Below are positions 9,065 to 16,379 of a stretch of DNA of 64,000 bases, piece by piece. The DNA is taken from contig JBJHDF010000015.1 in NCBI GenBank assembly GCA_050486405.1, positions 36,822-100,821 on the forward strand, given 5' to 3'. The translations under genes were made by a program, and so were the position numbers. A model generated the notes under the pieces. It did no database searches. It was not told the origin of the DNA and saw only the letters and a program-made list of their open reading frames with translations. Numbering within the stretch: the first letter of the stretch is position 1; every line of letters starts with the position of its first letter. The stretch comes from JBJHDF01 sp050486405 (lineage in GTDB: Bacteria > Pseudomonadota > Gammaproteobacteria > Pseudomonadales > Cellvibrionaceae).

Positions 9065-11695
9065 TTATAGTTCCTGATGTTTTATGACCCGGTAGCCCAA
9101 ATCATCACGGTATTCCAGGGCGTGCTTATCATGAATTTGAGCGTTTTCAATGCCGCGCAAACTGTCAGTATCATCTACTAGCACCACACTCAAGATGCTT
9201 TCGTCCTTATCCTGCCAGTCCGGATTACCCAGATAAAAGCAGTGATGCAACGCAAAGCGCTTTAAGGTATCCACCGGCACGGACTTAGGTTTGTCGCCGG
9301 GTGGCACATGAACAATCTGGCGCATCAGAGTAGCGGCGCGCTTTCGCCATTCGCTTTTTTCCAGCTTGTGCCGCTGCAAAGGCAACTCCACCTGGCTGCC
9401 ATTCAGCAAGGTCAGCAGCGCTTTCTCCGAATCCTGGTAAATACCCCGCAGTATCAGCACTTCACGGCTGTCGGTTTCACTGTAACGGGTCTGCGCCTTG
9501 CTTTCCGGCAAGGTATTGCCATCTTCTGCCAATCCGATTCTGGCCAGTTGCTGCAACGCGATTCGCCCTTTGCGATGGCGATTGCCATGATCAAGCTCAT
9601 GCAACCAGCGGCTCATGCTGCCCTGTTCGTTCCTACTGGTGTAGGTCTGTTCAATCAAAGTGCGAATGTCACTGGGCAAATTAATATTTTCTATGTTCTG
9701 CCAAACCTCCAGGCTCCGGCATAACACATAGGGGCTGTACACATAGGCACTATCGCCGAAATGTTGCGGGGGCGATTCAATCGCTTTTTCCAGTTTCGGC
9801 GCTAACAACCAAGCTTCCGGCTTGGCCCCCTCACAACGGGGCGTTTCATCATGTCGCCAAAGGCGGCCAAGTCTTTGCAACAGCATATCGGTTGGCGCAA
9901 AGCGAGAAACCATAAAATCTGCATCAATATCCAATGATTGCTCCAGCACCTGGGTGCCAAAAAAAATCCGTCCCCGCTCACGGCGCTGCTCCCACCCGGC
10001 CTTGCCATAGAGGTTGACCCACTGGTCTTCGATACGCTGGCGATCATCCACGGTAAAGCGCGAATGCAGCAAGCCACAGGCTATGCCCAGCTCCGTTGCG
10101 CGGGCAGCCATGTCCAGGTATCGCTGCTGTGCTTCCTTCACGGTGTTTTCTATCCATATTACCTGCTGGCCCTGTTCGGCCCGCAGCAGTGCCTGCTCAA
10201 CCGCCAACTTATCATCTGACTGCAATACGATTTGGTACGGCTTGTTCTCACCTGCCGGGACACTGACTTCATTGACCGCTTGTTCGTCTTTGCTAGGACT
10301 GGCGGTTATTAACGGGTAATCCATGGATATACATGGCCGTTTCAGCATTGTTTTGCGCCGCTCCTGATTCAAGGTAGCGCTGAGAATGATTACGGTACAA
10401 CCCAGTTGTCGCAGTAGCTCAATCAACGCATCCAGCAAGGTGCCGGTATAGGCATCGTAAGTATGCACCTCATCGAGAATCACCACCTTGCCTGCCAAAC
10501 CAAATGCCCGCACAAATCCATGCTTCACATTCATGGCCGCCATCAGTGCCTGATCAATGGTGCCTACCGCGAAGGGCGCCAACAGACCGCGTTTGCTTTG
10601 GTTGAACCAAGCCCCGCCAGGGCGCCCTTCTTCACCCATGTCTTTCTCGAACAACCAGGCATTGGCATGCAACAGCAAGGAACGGTGGCGGCAACCCTCC
10701 GCCAGCACCTGCTCCAGAAAACACTGAAAACGCTCGTAAATCTTGTTGGAAGTCAATTGGGTGGGCAGCGCAAAATAAATACCGCTCGCCTGACCACTCT
10801 CCAGCATCAGGTAAGCGGCATACAAAGATGCCTCCGTTTTCCCCAGCCCCATGGGTGCTTCCAATACATACACACCGGGGCACGAAACCTGCTCTATCAG
10901 CATTGACTGGGTTTGGCGTGGAGAGAAGCCAAACACATCCTCAAAATTCAGCCCCGAGCGATAAGATGCGGGCACAAAACCCGCATCATCCACGGCCATC
11001 GAAATCCTGTCTTCCCAAGGTTGACCCGGGTTTTCAAAGTGGTAGCCCGAGCCAATCCAGTCAGAGACGGACGTCAACCCCGCGAGCAAACGGGCCTGGG
11101 CGACTGATTCCACCTGGGGCCAGGACTCTCCCAAGGATTGCTGCAAGGCGGCAACCAGATTTTCCCTTTCGTCCTGCCATGCTTTTCCGCCAAAGTTGCT
11201 ATCATTTGCCCGCATTCCTGTAACTGCCGGGGAAAATCCATGATGCTGTCCAAGAATTTCTGGTATGTACTCTGGAGCGCCCATTGCCTTAGCAGCTACT
11301 TGGCTAACACCTGCATGACCATTCCATGTTCTTTCGAGCTCAAAGTTCACGTTAGGGATCAAATCCCTAGAACAGGCATGCATGATCTTGTTGTAGAAGG
11401 TTGGACTTACTTTGCCAATATCATGGCTCGCAGCGGTGAATGCTGACCCCTCGGGAAAAAGCGACCTCAGGTTGGCGCAGCTTATTCGCCGGATCAGCTC
11501 CTTGGCCACTTCGCCAACGATTTGACAGTGGTTGAATACACTGCGTCCTACCACATCGCCATCCGGCGTTCGGTAGGTTTTGGCCGGACACGCTTGGTAC
11601 TTTACGCATGCTACTGGTTGTTCTTGTTTTCTTCTCAGCATTTTTTGCTCATCCAGTATTTCAGCAACATCTGTAAGTTCCGGGACACTGCGCAC
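9065..11695 (-). CDS. cas3: Cas3, HD nuclease-helicase
   Basis: The effector that nicks and degrades target DNA after Cascade binding. The N-terminal HD nuclease has His56 in the SVFNHC segment, His91-Asp92 in ASHDIGK and a later HHGFSP. The SF2 helicase has Walker A GLGKT near residues 283-287, DEVH at 408-411, SATL at 439-442 and the motif VI arginines in FGTQVLEQSLDID and LQRLGRLWRH. At 876 residues the length is normal. The start is uncertain: GTG at 11695 has a weak ribosome site, and ATG at 11641 (18 codons in) also fits the family. The gene heads the cas operon and begins about 20 nt after the stop of a broken HIRAN gene. Confidence 0.95.
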   Translation of the reverse strand: MRSVPELTDVAEILDEQKMLRRKQEQPVACVKYQACPAKTYRTPDGDVVGRSVFNHCQIVGEVAKELIRRISCANLRSLFPEGSAFTAASHDIGKVSPTFYNKIMHACSRDLIPNVNFELERTWNGHAGVSQVAAKAMGAPEYIPEILGQHHGFSPAVTGMRANDSNFGGKAWQDERENLVAALQQSLGESWPQVESVAQARLLAGLTSVSDWIGSGYHFENPGQPWEDRISMAVDDAGFVPASYRSGLNFEDVFGFSPRQTQSMLIEQVSCPGVYVLEAPMGLGKTEASLYAAYLMLESGQASGIYFALPTQLTSNKIYERFQCFLEQVLAEGCRHRSLLLHANAWLFEKDMGEEGRPGGAWFNQSKRGLLAPFAVGTIDQALMAAMNVKHGFVRAFGLAGKVVILDEVHTYDAYTGTLLDALIELLRQLGCTVIILSATLNQERRKTMLKRPCISMDYPLITASPSKDEQAVNEVSVPAGENKPYQIVLQSDDKLAVEQALLRAEQGQQVIWIENTVKEAQQRYLDMAARATELGIACGLLHSRFTVDDRQRIEDQWVNLYGKAGWEQRRERGRIFFGTQVLEQSLDIDADFMVSRFAPTDMLLQRLGRLWRHDETPRCEGAKPEAWLLAPKLEKAIESPPQHFGDSAYVYSPYVLCRSLEVWQNIENINLPSDIRTLIEQTYTSRNEQGSMSRWLHELDHGNRHRKGRIALQQLARIGLAEDGNTLPESKAQTRYSETDSREVLILRGIYQDSEKALLTLLNGSQVELPLQRHKLEKSEWRKRAATLMRQIVHVPPGDKPKSVPVDTLKRFALHHCFYLGNPDWQDKDESILSVVLVDDTDSLRGIENAQIHDKHALEYRDDLGYRVIKHQEL

Positions 11696-11715
11696 TGTTT
11701 CTTGTTCTGCGAAGT

Positions 11716-11983
11716 CTACACAACCACCCTAACCACAAACCCCACCGGCCTCCAGTCCTTCTCATCCAGCAGCACAATCTCGCCCTCTGCCTGCTTGCCC
11801 TGATCCATCAGCCGGCTCAGAAGCCGGTTATTGGCCCGGGGTATGTAGCCGATCTTGTGACCCTGCCAGTAAACCTCGATGGCGCGGGCGTCGTGTTTGT
11901 TCGTTGGCCCGCGCGGCGGGGGCGAGCAGTGCCGCCGCCGGTGTCAGGGCCAGCAGTTTGAACAGCGCTCTGCGGCTGGGCAT
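11716..11983 (-). pseudogene. Broken HIRAN-domain gene with Tat-like signal peptide
   Basis: From the ATG at 11983 one frame encodes an export signal, MPSRRALFKLLALTPAAALL, with a twin-arginine motif (SRRALFK) and an AxA-like end. Near 11905 that frame loses its homology, and the continuation shifts to another frame reading TNKHDARAIEVYWQGHKIGY and on to RPVGFVVRVVV with a stop at 11716. The second part is the conserved core and C-terminus of a HIRAN domain, a DNA-binding module. About 40 residues normally found between signal and core are missing. This is a deletion with frameshift, not a sequence I can read through. The remnant lies 20 nt upstream of cas3 on the same strand. Confidence 0.75.
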
Positions 11984-12064
11984 GGTCTTGCCTCCGGGTT
12001 GGTGGTGGTAGTCTGTCTACTCTAGCCACCCTGGTCGCCGGGGCAATACTGCTTATTTTCACAG

Positions 12065-12079
12065 GTCAACCCGGTTGAC
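12065..12079. promoter_or_regulatory. Perfect palindrome, candidate WYL regulator operator
   Basis: GTCAACC-C-GGTTGAC is a perfect 7+1+7 inverted repeat. Another GGTTGA half-site follows at once, and a small CGGGG-TTTT-CCCCG hairpin lies beside it. The site is 33 bp downstream of the WYL regulator stop and upstream of the HIRAN remnant and cas3, where a repressor could control the cas operon. BrxR/CapW-type WYL proteins bind palindromes near their own loci (family knowledge); this pairing is inference. Confidence 0.4.
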
Positions 12080-12111
12080 GGTTGATCGGGGTTTTCCCCG
12101 GTTTTGGCGTC

Positions 12112-12942
12112 TCAACCTTCGAATAACCATTTCTTTACGTCATCCCGGTTGACGAGCACCAGTTGCTGCGCCTCGGGGGTGCCGTGGATCATTTTGGTGT
12201 TGACCTGCATTTCCTGAACCATGTACTGGACGAGGCTGGCGCGGGTGGTGATGCGCAGTTGGCCGTCCTGCATCTGGTAGTCGTGTTCGAGCACTTCCCG
12301 CTTGGGTTTGGACAGGCGGGGGTCCGGCTCGAAGATCAGGGTGATTCGGGTGTTCCAGGCGGTGTCCTGTTCGATGGTGTGGTCGGTTTTGCCCAGGGAC
12401 TCCGGGGTGCCGCGAAAGCGGCTGAGGACAAAGTCGCGGTATTCTTCGCTTTTTTCGCACCAGGCGCGCAGGTGCCAGCGCAGGCCGGTGTTGATAAAGG
12501 TGTGGGGGGCGATAATGCGCCCTTCGCGGTTTGGGTTGGTGAGGGACACATAGTCCACCTCCACCCGCTGGCGGGTGCGGATGGCGGCGATCAGGCCGCG
12601 CATGACGTCGGGAGATACGCGCCGGGCGGGCAGCTTTAGCGCCTCGTGGCGCAGCAGGGGCGGGGCGGGTATGCAGTAGCCGGTTTGCACCCAGTTGAGG
12701 TATTCCACGGCGTCGTCGCTGATGTAGTGGCGCTGGAAGTTGTCGGTGGGCAGCCAGGCCCTGCGGGAGTTGTCGTAGTGGAGGTTGTCGGGGGCGCTGT
12801 CGTTGTAGGCGTGAATGTCGGCGCTGGCCTGCTGGCGGGAGAGGTTGAATTGCCGGCGCACGTCGGTGGTGTTGACCTGGCCTTCCCACCAGGCGATCAG
12901 TTCGATAAAGCGGTAGCGATGTTCGGGGGTGGATTTGTCCAT
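12112..12942 (-). CDS. WYL-domain regulator, BrxR/CapW type
   Basis: A 276-residue protein with an N-terminal winged helix (RYRFIELIAWWEGQVNTTDV, then RRQFNLSRQQASADIHAY), a central WYL domain (around RQRVEVDYVSLTNPN and APHTFINTGLRWHLRAWC) and a C-terminal WCX-like extension. The N-terminal block closely matches the BrxR/CapW regulators, dimeric repressors that sense phage infection or nucleic acid and control defence operons. It lies upstream of cas3 on the same strand, separated only by the palindrome and a dead HIRAN gene, and downstream of HEPN and ATPase genes. Its target could be the cas operon, the neighbouring genes or itself. The ATG at 12942 is followed downstream by a full-length domain set. 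Confidence 0.85.
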   Translation of the reverse strand: MDKSTPEHRYRFIELIAWWEGQVNTTDVRRQFNLSRQQASADIHAYNDSAPDNLHYDNSRRAWLPTDNFQRHYISDDAVEYLNWVQTGYCIPAPPLLRHEALKLPARRVSPDVMRGLIAAIRTRQRVEVDYVSLTNPNREGRIIAPHTFINTGLRWHLRAWCEKSEEYRDFVLSRFRGTPESLGKTDHTIEQDTAWNTRITLIFEPDPRLSKPKREVLEHDYQMQDGQLRITTRASLVQYMVQEMQVNTKMIHGTPEAQQLVLVNRDDVKKWLFEG

Positions 12943-12963
12943 GGGCTTCCTGTGCTCCCCTGC

Positions 12964-13044
12964 TCTCCCCTCCCCGACCCTCCCCTCTCTGAGGGGAGGG
13001 AGTATGCTCCCCCTCTGCTTTGCGGAGGGGGTTGGGGGGAGGTG
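12964..13044. repeat. Dispersed GC-rich palindromic element, copy A
   Basis: The element contains CCCTCCCCTCTCTGAGGGG followed by a second dyad CCCCCTCTGC...GCGGAGGGGG and a G-rich tail. It is nearly the same as the block at 39381-39459, and its first half recurs at 17644-17684 and 31945-31974. It fills most of the gap between the WYL and HEPN genes. Both halves are inverted repeats. Confidence 0.85.
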
Positions 13045-13111
13045 TTGTTTTTGTGATGGAGTTCATATTAGCCCATTGACGGGCATGTGCAACCCTTTGG
13101 GTGGTATTGTC

Positions 13112-13759
13112 TCAATCCACCACCGGATAACAGGCGTCGCCCCATAAGGTGCCGGGGCTGTCCATCATGATGGTCAGGACCACCGGCACCAGGCGCTGCA
13201 TCAGGGCCACGGCATCGCGTATCTGGTCCCGGTTGACGCTGCTGTTCCAGGTTGCGCCGCCGTGGATGATCTGGTTGCGCAGGGTGTAGATGCGGCTGAG
13301 TACAATACTGAGCACCTTGGGCGTGTCGCGCTGGCCCAGCGCCTTCTGGGCCGCCACATTGGCGCGGTCGAACCGCTCCTGCCAGTGCGGCTCCCGCTGA
13401 CGGCCACTGTGGTAGTCCCAGAAGCCCTGAAAGACGTACTGGTTACCCAGGAGTACACGGATACTATTGGGAAAGGCGGTCCAGGTCAGTTCCTCCAATA
13501 GCCGCTCCGGGTCCAGCGATACCAGTTTTCCCAAAAAATCGCTGAATGCTTCCTGCTCGGTGCTCCGCTGCCAGTCGACAATCTCCGTGGCGTAGGCTGC
13601 GTTAAAGGCAATCCAGAGAAAAATGAACCGCCCGTCCGGATCGTCCGCCTGCTCCGCTCGCTGCAACCAGCTCAGCGAGCGATGCACCCGCAGGCTGAGA
13701 TTGTTCGAGTAGTTCTCGCGCTCTGCGCGATGACGGGCTTTCAGAGTGGTGTAATCCAT
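13112..13759 (-). CDS. HEPN-domain protein, probable RNase effector
   Basis: A 215-residue helical protein of the large HEPN family. Residues 161-166 are RNQIIH, an R-x4-H motif that forms the RNase active site in HEPN toxins and abortive-infection effectors. The following GGATWNSSVNRDQIRDA and the C-terminal LVPVVLTIMMD are typical of a HEPN subgroup found singly in bacterial genomes. No MNT nucleotidyltransferase partner is next to it. The neighbours are a WYL regulator on one side and an AAA+/DUF4143 ATPase on the other. The ATG at 13759 has AGAGG about 8 nt upstream. Its role in defence is inference from motif and context. Confidence 0.8.
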   Translation of the reverse strand: MDYTTLKARHRAERENYSNNLSLRVHRSLSWLQRAEQADDPDGRFIFLWIAFNAAYATEIVDWQRSTEQEAFSDFLGKLVSLDPERLLEELTWTAFPNSIRVLLGNQYVFQGFWDYHSGRQREPHWQERFDRANVAAQKALGQRDTPKVLSIVLSRIYTLRNQIIHGGATWNSSVNRDQIRDAVALMQRLVPVVLTIMMDSPGTLWGDACYPVVD

Positions 13760-13783
13760 ACTTAAATGCCTCTTCTAAGGGGG

Positions 13784-15172
13784 CTACCCCCATTCCGCAA
13801 CCAGGCGCCCGGTCTCACCCACCATATATAGAGGAAGGGACAACAGATTGTAGACGACTTTGCCGCTAGCGGTAGTAGCGGTAGCTCCCTGGATAACGGA
13901 AGGCGGCTCCCCGTTGAAACGTACCGCTTGCTTTCGCCGCTTTTCCTGACAGAACTGATGCAGAGACCGAAGCGTTCCCGTGGCCCCGGACTTGATCTCT
14001 ACTGGAACAATATTCTGACCGCAGGAGATAAGATAGTCGACTTCGGCCGCCGCGCTCTTGGCTTCCCGCACCCAGTAAAATAGAGCGGGGTCCTGATAAT
14101 ACTCGCCAACATAGAGCAGATGCTGACCGACGAATTGTTCCGCAACTGCCCCCCTGTTCACGAGCCAGGGGCCGTCGTTCCTGATGTCCAGCTCGTTTAT
14201 GTGGAGTATCGAGCACAGCAAGCCGACATCCATAAACAATATCTTGAAAATGTTCTCTTTTTGCTCCGCGCCCAATGGGATGCCATTCGCCGAACTGTGA
14301 TGTACCCGGTAAAGTACCCGGGCCATGCACAACTGGTTCAGCGCATCCCGAAGTTCGGCTGCGCGATGCTCTCTGCTCACATGAACATATTTGAACTTAT
14401 TGCCAACCAACGCTGCGGCCCGGTCAAACACCAATTGCACCCGGCGCGTCATCGCACCGTGACTGTACTTGTTAAAGTCGTCACGATAGGTTGCAAGCAC
14501 GCTGCTTTGCACCTTCAGCACTTCGGCATAGGAATGACTTTTGACGAAGCGGGCAACGGCTTCGGGCATTCCACCCACAACACAGTATTGCCGGAATAAG
14601 CGCATGCATTTTTCATGGATGAGCGACGACATGTTTGCCTGCTCGATATCCTGCAACGACATCGCCACCAGGTGTTTCGCCAGGGCCTGCTCCCCCATTG
14701 CCAACAGGAAATCCGAAAAGGCCATCGGCCCCATGTGCATGTATTCAATGCGACCGACCGGCATGGAGAATCCGGAATCCTGCAGTGTGAATTCCAACAG
14801 GGACCCCGCAGCCAGAATGGCAATATCCGGTCTTTCCTCGTAGAAATAGCGCAGTGCGGCAATGGCCTCAGGAGCGGCCTGAATTTCGTCCAGAAAAAGA
14901 ATAGCCTGCCGTGCAGCCGGCTCCATGCCGGTCAGCAGTTCAAGTGTGGCGAGAATCTGGGCCGGGTCGTTGGCTGAAAACGCCTCGCGGTACTCGGGGT
15001 TGCGCTCAAAATTGATCTCCAGCAACCGCAGCCCAAGCCCCTCGGCAAACTGCCGCACCAGGGTGGATTTACCCACCTGCCGTGCCCCGCGAATGATCAT
15101 GGGCTTGCGGTGTTCGCTGCCATACCAGGCCTTCAGGTACTTTAATTCCCGCCGCTCCAGCGTTGCGCTCAT
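13784..15172 (-). CDS. AAA+ ATPase with DUF4143 nuclease-like C-terminus
   Basis: A 462-residue member of the AAA_14/DUF4143 family. Walker A is GARQVGKST at residues 29-37 and Walker B is ILFLDEIQ at 91-98. The middle contains the family motifs AAGSLLEF and GRIEYMHMGPMAFSDFL. The C-terminal DUF4143 part has AEVDYLI and VEIKSG, the E-VD-ExK arrangement of PD-(D/E)XK nucleases. These ATPases are abundant in genomic islands, and their biochemical function is not established. The gene is 24 nt upstream of the HEPN gene on the same strand, so the two are probably one operon. Upstream is an AT-rich stretch (15200-15270) suitable for a promoter. Confidence 0.85.
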   Translation of the reverse strand: MSATLERRELKYLKAWYGSEHRKPMIIRGARQVGKSTLVRQFAEGLGLRLLEINFERNPEYREAFSANDPAQILATLELLTGMEPAARQAILFLDEIQAAPEAIAALRYFYEERPDIAILAAGSLLEFTLQDSGFSMPVGRIEYMHMGPMAFSDFLLAMGEQALAKHLVAMSLQDIEQANMSSLIHEKCMRLFRQYCVVGGMPEAVARFVKSHSYAEVLKVQSSVLATYRDDFNKYSHGAMTRRVQLVFDRAAALVGNKFKYVHVSREHRAAELRDALNQLCMARVLYRVHHSSANGIPLGAEQKENIFKILFMDVGLLCSILHINELDIRNDGPWLVNRGAVAEQFVGQHLLYVGEYYQDPALFYWVREAKSAAAEVDYLISCGQNIVPVEIKSGATGTLRSLHQFCQEKRRKQAVRFNGEPPSVIQGATATTASGKVVYNLLSLPLYMVGETGRLVAEWG

Positions 15173-15284
15173 CCCGCCCCCGAAACCAGTAACTGATTGA
15201 TTATTTTGAGATTAGCCGGAAAAATGATATTTTACAACCCATTTTTATCATTATTTTAGTCTTTTTACAGTCATAATTGGCCTC

Positions 15285-15346
15285 CCTCGGCCTCCGCTCC
15301 AGACTCGGCTCTACTACCCACTATCCCTGTGGGCGTCCCCAGCCCT
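15285..15346. repeat. Dispersed intergenic element, copy E
   Basis: CCTCGGCCTCCGCTCCAGAC continuing to TGTGGGCGTCCCCAGCCCT is almost the same as 31892-31950, where it directly precedes a copy of the GAGGGG palindrome. It therefore appears to be the left module of the same mobile-looking family without its right module. It contains the small dyad CCCAC...GTGGG. The 15173-15376 gap holds this element, an AT-rich promoter-like tract and nothing else I recognise. Confidence 0.75.
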
Positions 15347-15376
15347 GCGGTTTTGGCTCCTGCGTCTTCTGCACTC

Positions 15377-15720
15377 CTATTCGTCCTCATCCTCCTTCAA
15401 CAGCCCATCCAGCGCCCCGGGCGCCATTACGATTTTGCGTTTCTGCCTGAGTTTGACTACCTTGGGATCAAAGTTGGTCATGATGTCCTGATGGGTTTGC
15501 CGTAGCCATTGTTCGGCCTTTGCCAATTCCTGCGCTTCCAGTTCGGCGACCTGGGTGAGATTACTCTGCAGGAGTTTGCTGTCGGCCAGAAAATGTCGCC
15601 AGCGGACTTGTTTGAGGGCGGCTTCATTGTTGCGGGGCTATACTTCCCGATCTCCTTGCCTTTGCTAGGCTCGAAGTCCAGCCAGATGATGTCATTGCGT
15701 TCCGGAATATACCCAGACAT
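15377..15720 (-). pseudogene. mazF 5' fragment fused to the 3' end of another gene
   Basis: From the ATG at 15720 the first 28 or so codons read MSGYIPERNDIIWLDFEPSK and GKEIGKYSPA, a MazF/PemK toxin N-terminus. At about 15632 the toxin homology stops. A different frame then runs to a TAG at 15377 and encodes about 83 residues, including RWRHFLADSKLLQSNL, WLRQTHQDIMTNFDPKVVKL and RKIVMAPGALDGLL. That tail is well formed, helical and lysine-rich, and must be the C-terminus of an unrelated protein whose identity I do not recognise. The mazE stop overlaps the mazF ATG (ATGA), as in an intact pair. A deletion has joined two genes, so the toxin is inactive. Confidence 0.8.
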
Positions 15721-15953
15721 CAAGCCTCCAGTTCCTTGTCGGAAGGGCTTGCCAGTTCATCGGCATGAGCCGCGTGGGCGTCCAGCCCCCGCAACAACTC
15801 CGCTTCGGAGAAAGGCAGCTTTACCCTGGGCGCTGCCCTTTCGGCGCCTTCTATTACGATTTTTCCCGCTTTTACATTGATACTGATGGGGCTTGAAACA
15901 TCCAGATGAGCCTGCGCCAGGATCTTGCCGGGCAAACGCACGGCCGCAAGCAC
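15720..15953 (-). pseudogene. MazE-like antitoxin lacking its N-terminus
   Basis: The frame encodes AAVRLPGKILAQAHLDVSSP and a charged tail ending KELEA, the AbrB-type DNA-binding strand and toxin-neutralising tail of MazE/PemI. The family normally starts about ten residues earlier with a KWGNS-type strand. Here an in-frame TGA lies immediately before the only usable GTG (15953), so that strand is lost. It could still be translated as a 77-residue product, but with half the DNA-binding fold missing, and the partner mazF is broken. I treat it as a decaying antitoxin. Confidence 0.6.
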
Positions 15954-15985
15954 TCACTTACCGTCGGACGAAGCCTGCTGACAAT

Positions 15986-16014
15986 TTGGCAATTTATATA
16001 TTGCTATATATCGA
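15986..16014 (+). promoter_or_regulatory. Candidate hipBA promoter
   Basis: TTGGCA at 15986-15991 and TATCGA at 16009-16014 are 17 bp apart in a strongly AT-rich stretch upstream of hipB. The -10 sits inside the palindrome TATCGATA, a position where HipB autorepression would be effective. No classic TATCC-N8-GGATA operator is seen. Assignment is by pattern only. Confidence 0.35.
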
Positions 16015-16076
16015 TAGAAATAGAATAATGCAACAATTAAGATGCTTTTTCGGCAAATTCAACACAAGCACCTAAT

Positions 16077-16379
16077 ATGTCCGATTCACTACTTCAGCAA
16101 ATCAAGGCCCGCCGCCTGGCGCTGGGACTCAAGCAAAAGGACATGCCACCCCGTGTGGATATGGCGCGCCAGCAGTATCAGCGCCTGGAGTCCGGGGGCA
16201 ACCCGAGACTGGACACCCTGACATTGGTAGCGGCGGGCCTGAACAGCGAATTGATGCTGATACCAGCCGAGAAAGTCGGTGCGGTGCTGGCCGTGCTGGG
16301 AAGCGCCACAGCCACCGACCGGGACGAGCAGGGTATGGAGGAAGACCCCTGGCAAGGGTTATTGGGGGATAAGGAATGA
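16077..16379 (+). CDS. hipB: HipB-like XRE antitoxin/repressor
   Basis: A 100-residue protein with an N-terminal XRE helix-turn-helix (residues 5-60: LLQQIKARRLALGLKQKDM, then ARQQYQRLESG and LDTLTLVAAGL) and a short acidic C-terminal tail. Its TGA overlaps the hipA ATG by 4 nt, the usual hipBA arrangement. HipB binds HipA and represses the operon in the known systems. One atypical point is the MPPRVDMARQQ recognition region, longer in prolines than usual. The function is inferred from fold plus partner. Confidence 0.85.
   Translation: MSDSLLQQIKARRLALGLKQKDMPPRVDMARQQYQRLESGGNPRLDTLTLVAAGLNSELMLIPAEKVGAVLAVLGSATATDRDEQGMEEDPWQGLLGDKE

Noticed and set aside
11817..12062. 81-codon frame upstream of cas3
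   Set aside because: It is a third frame across the HIRAN remnant and has no family resemblance.
15720..15953. Functional MazEF system
   Set aside because: mazF keeps only about 28 codons and mazE lacks its first strand.
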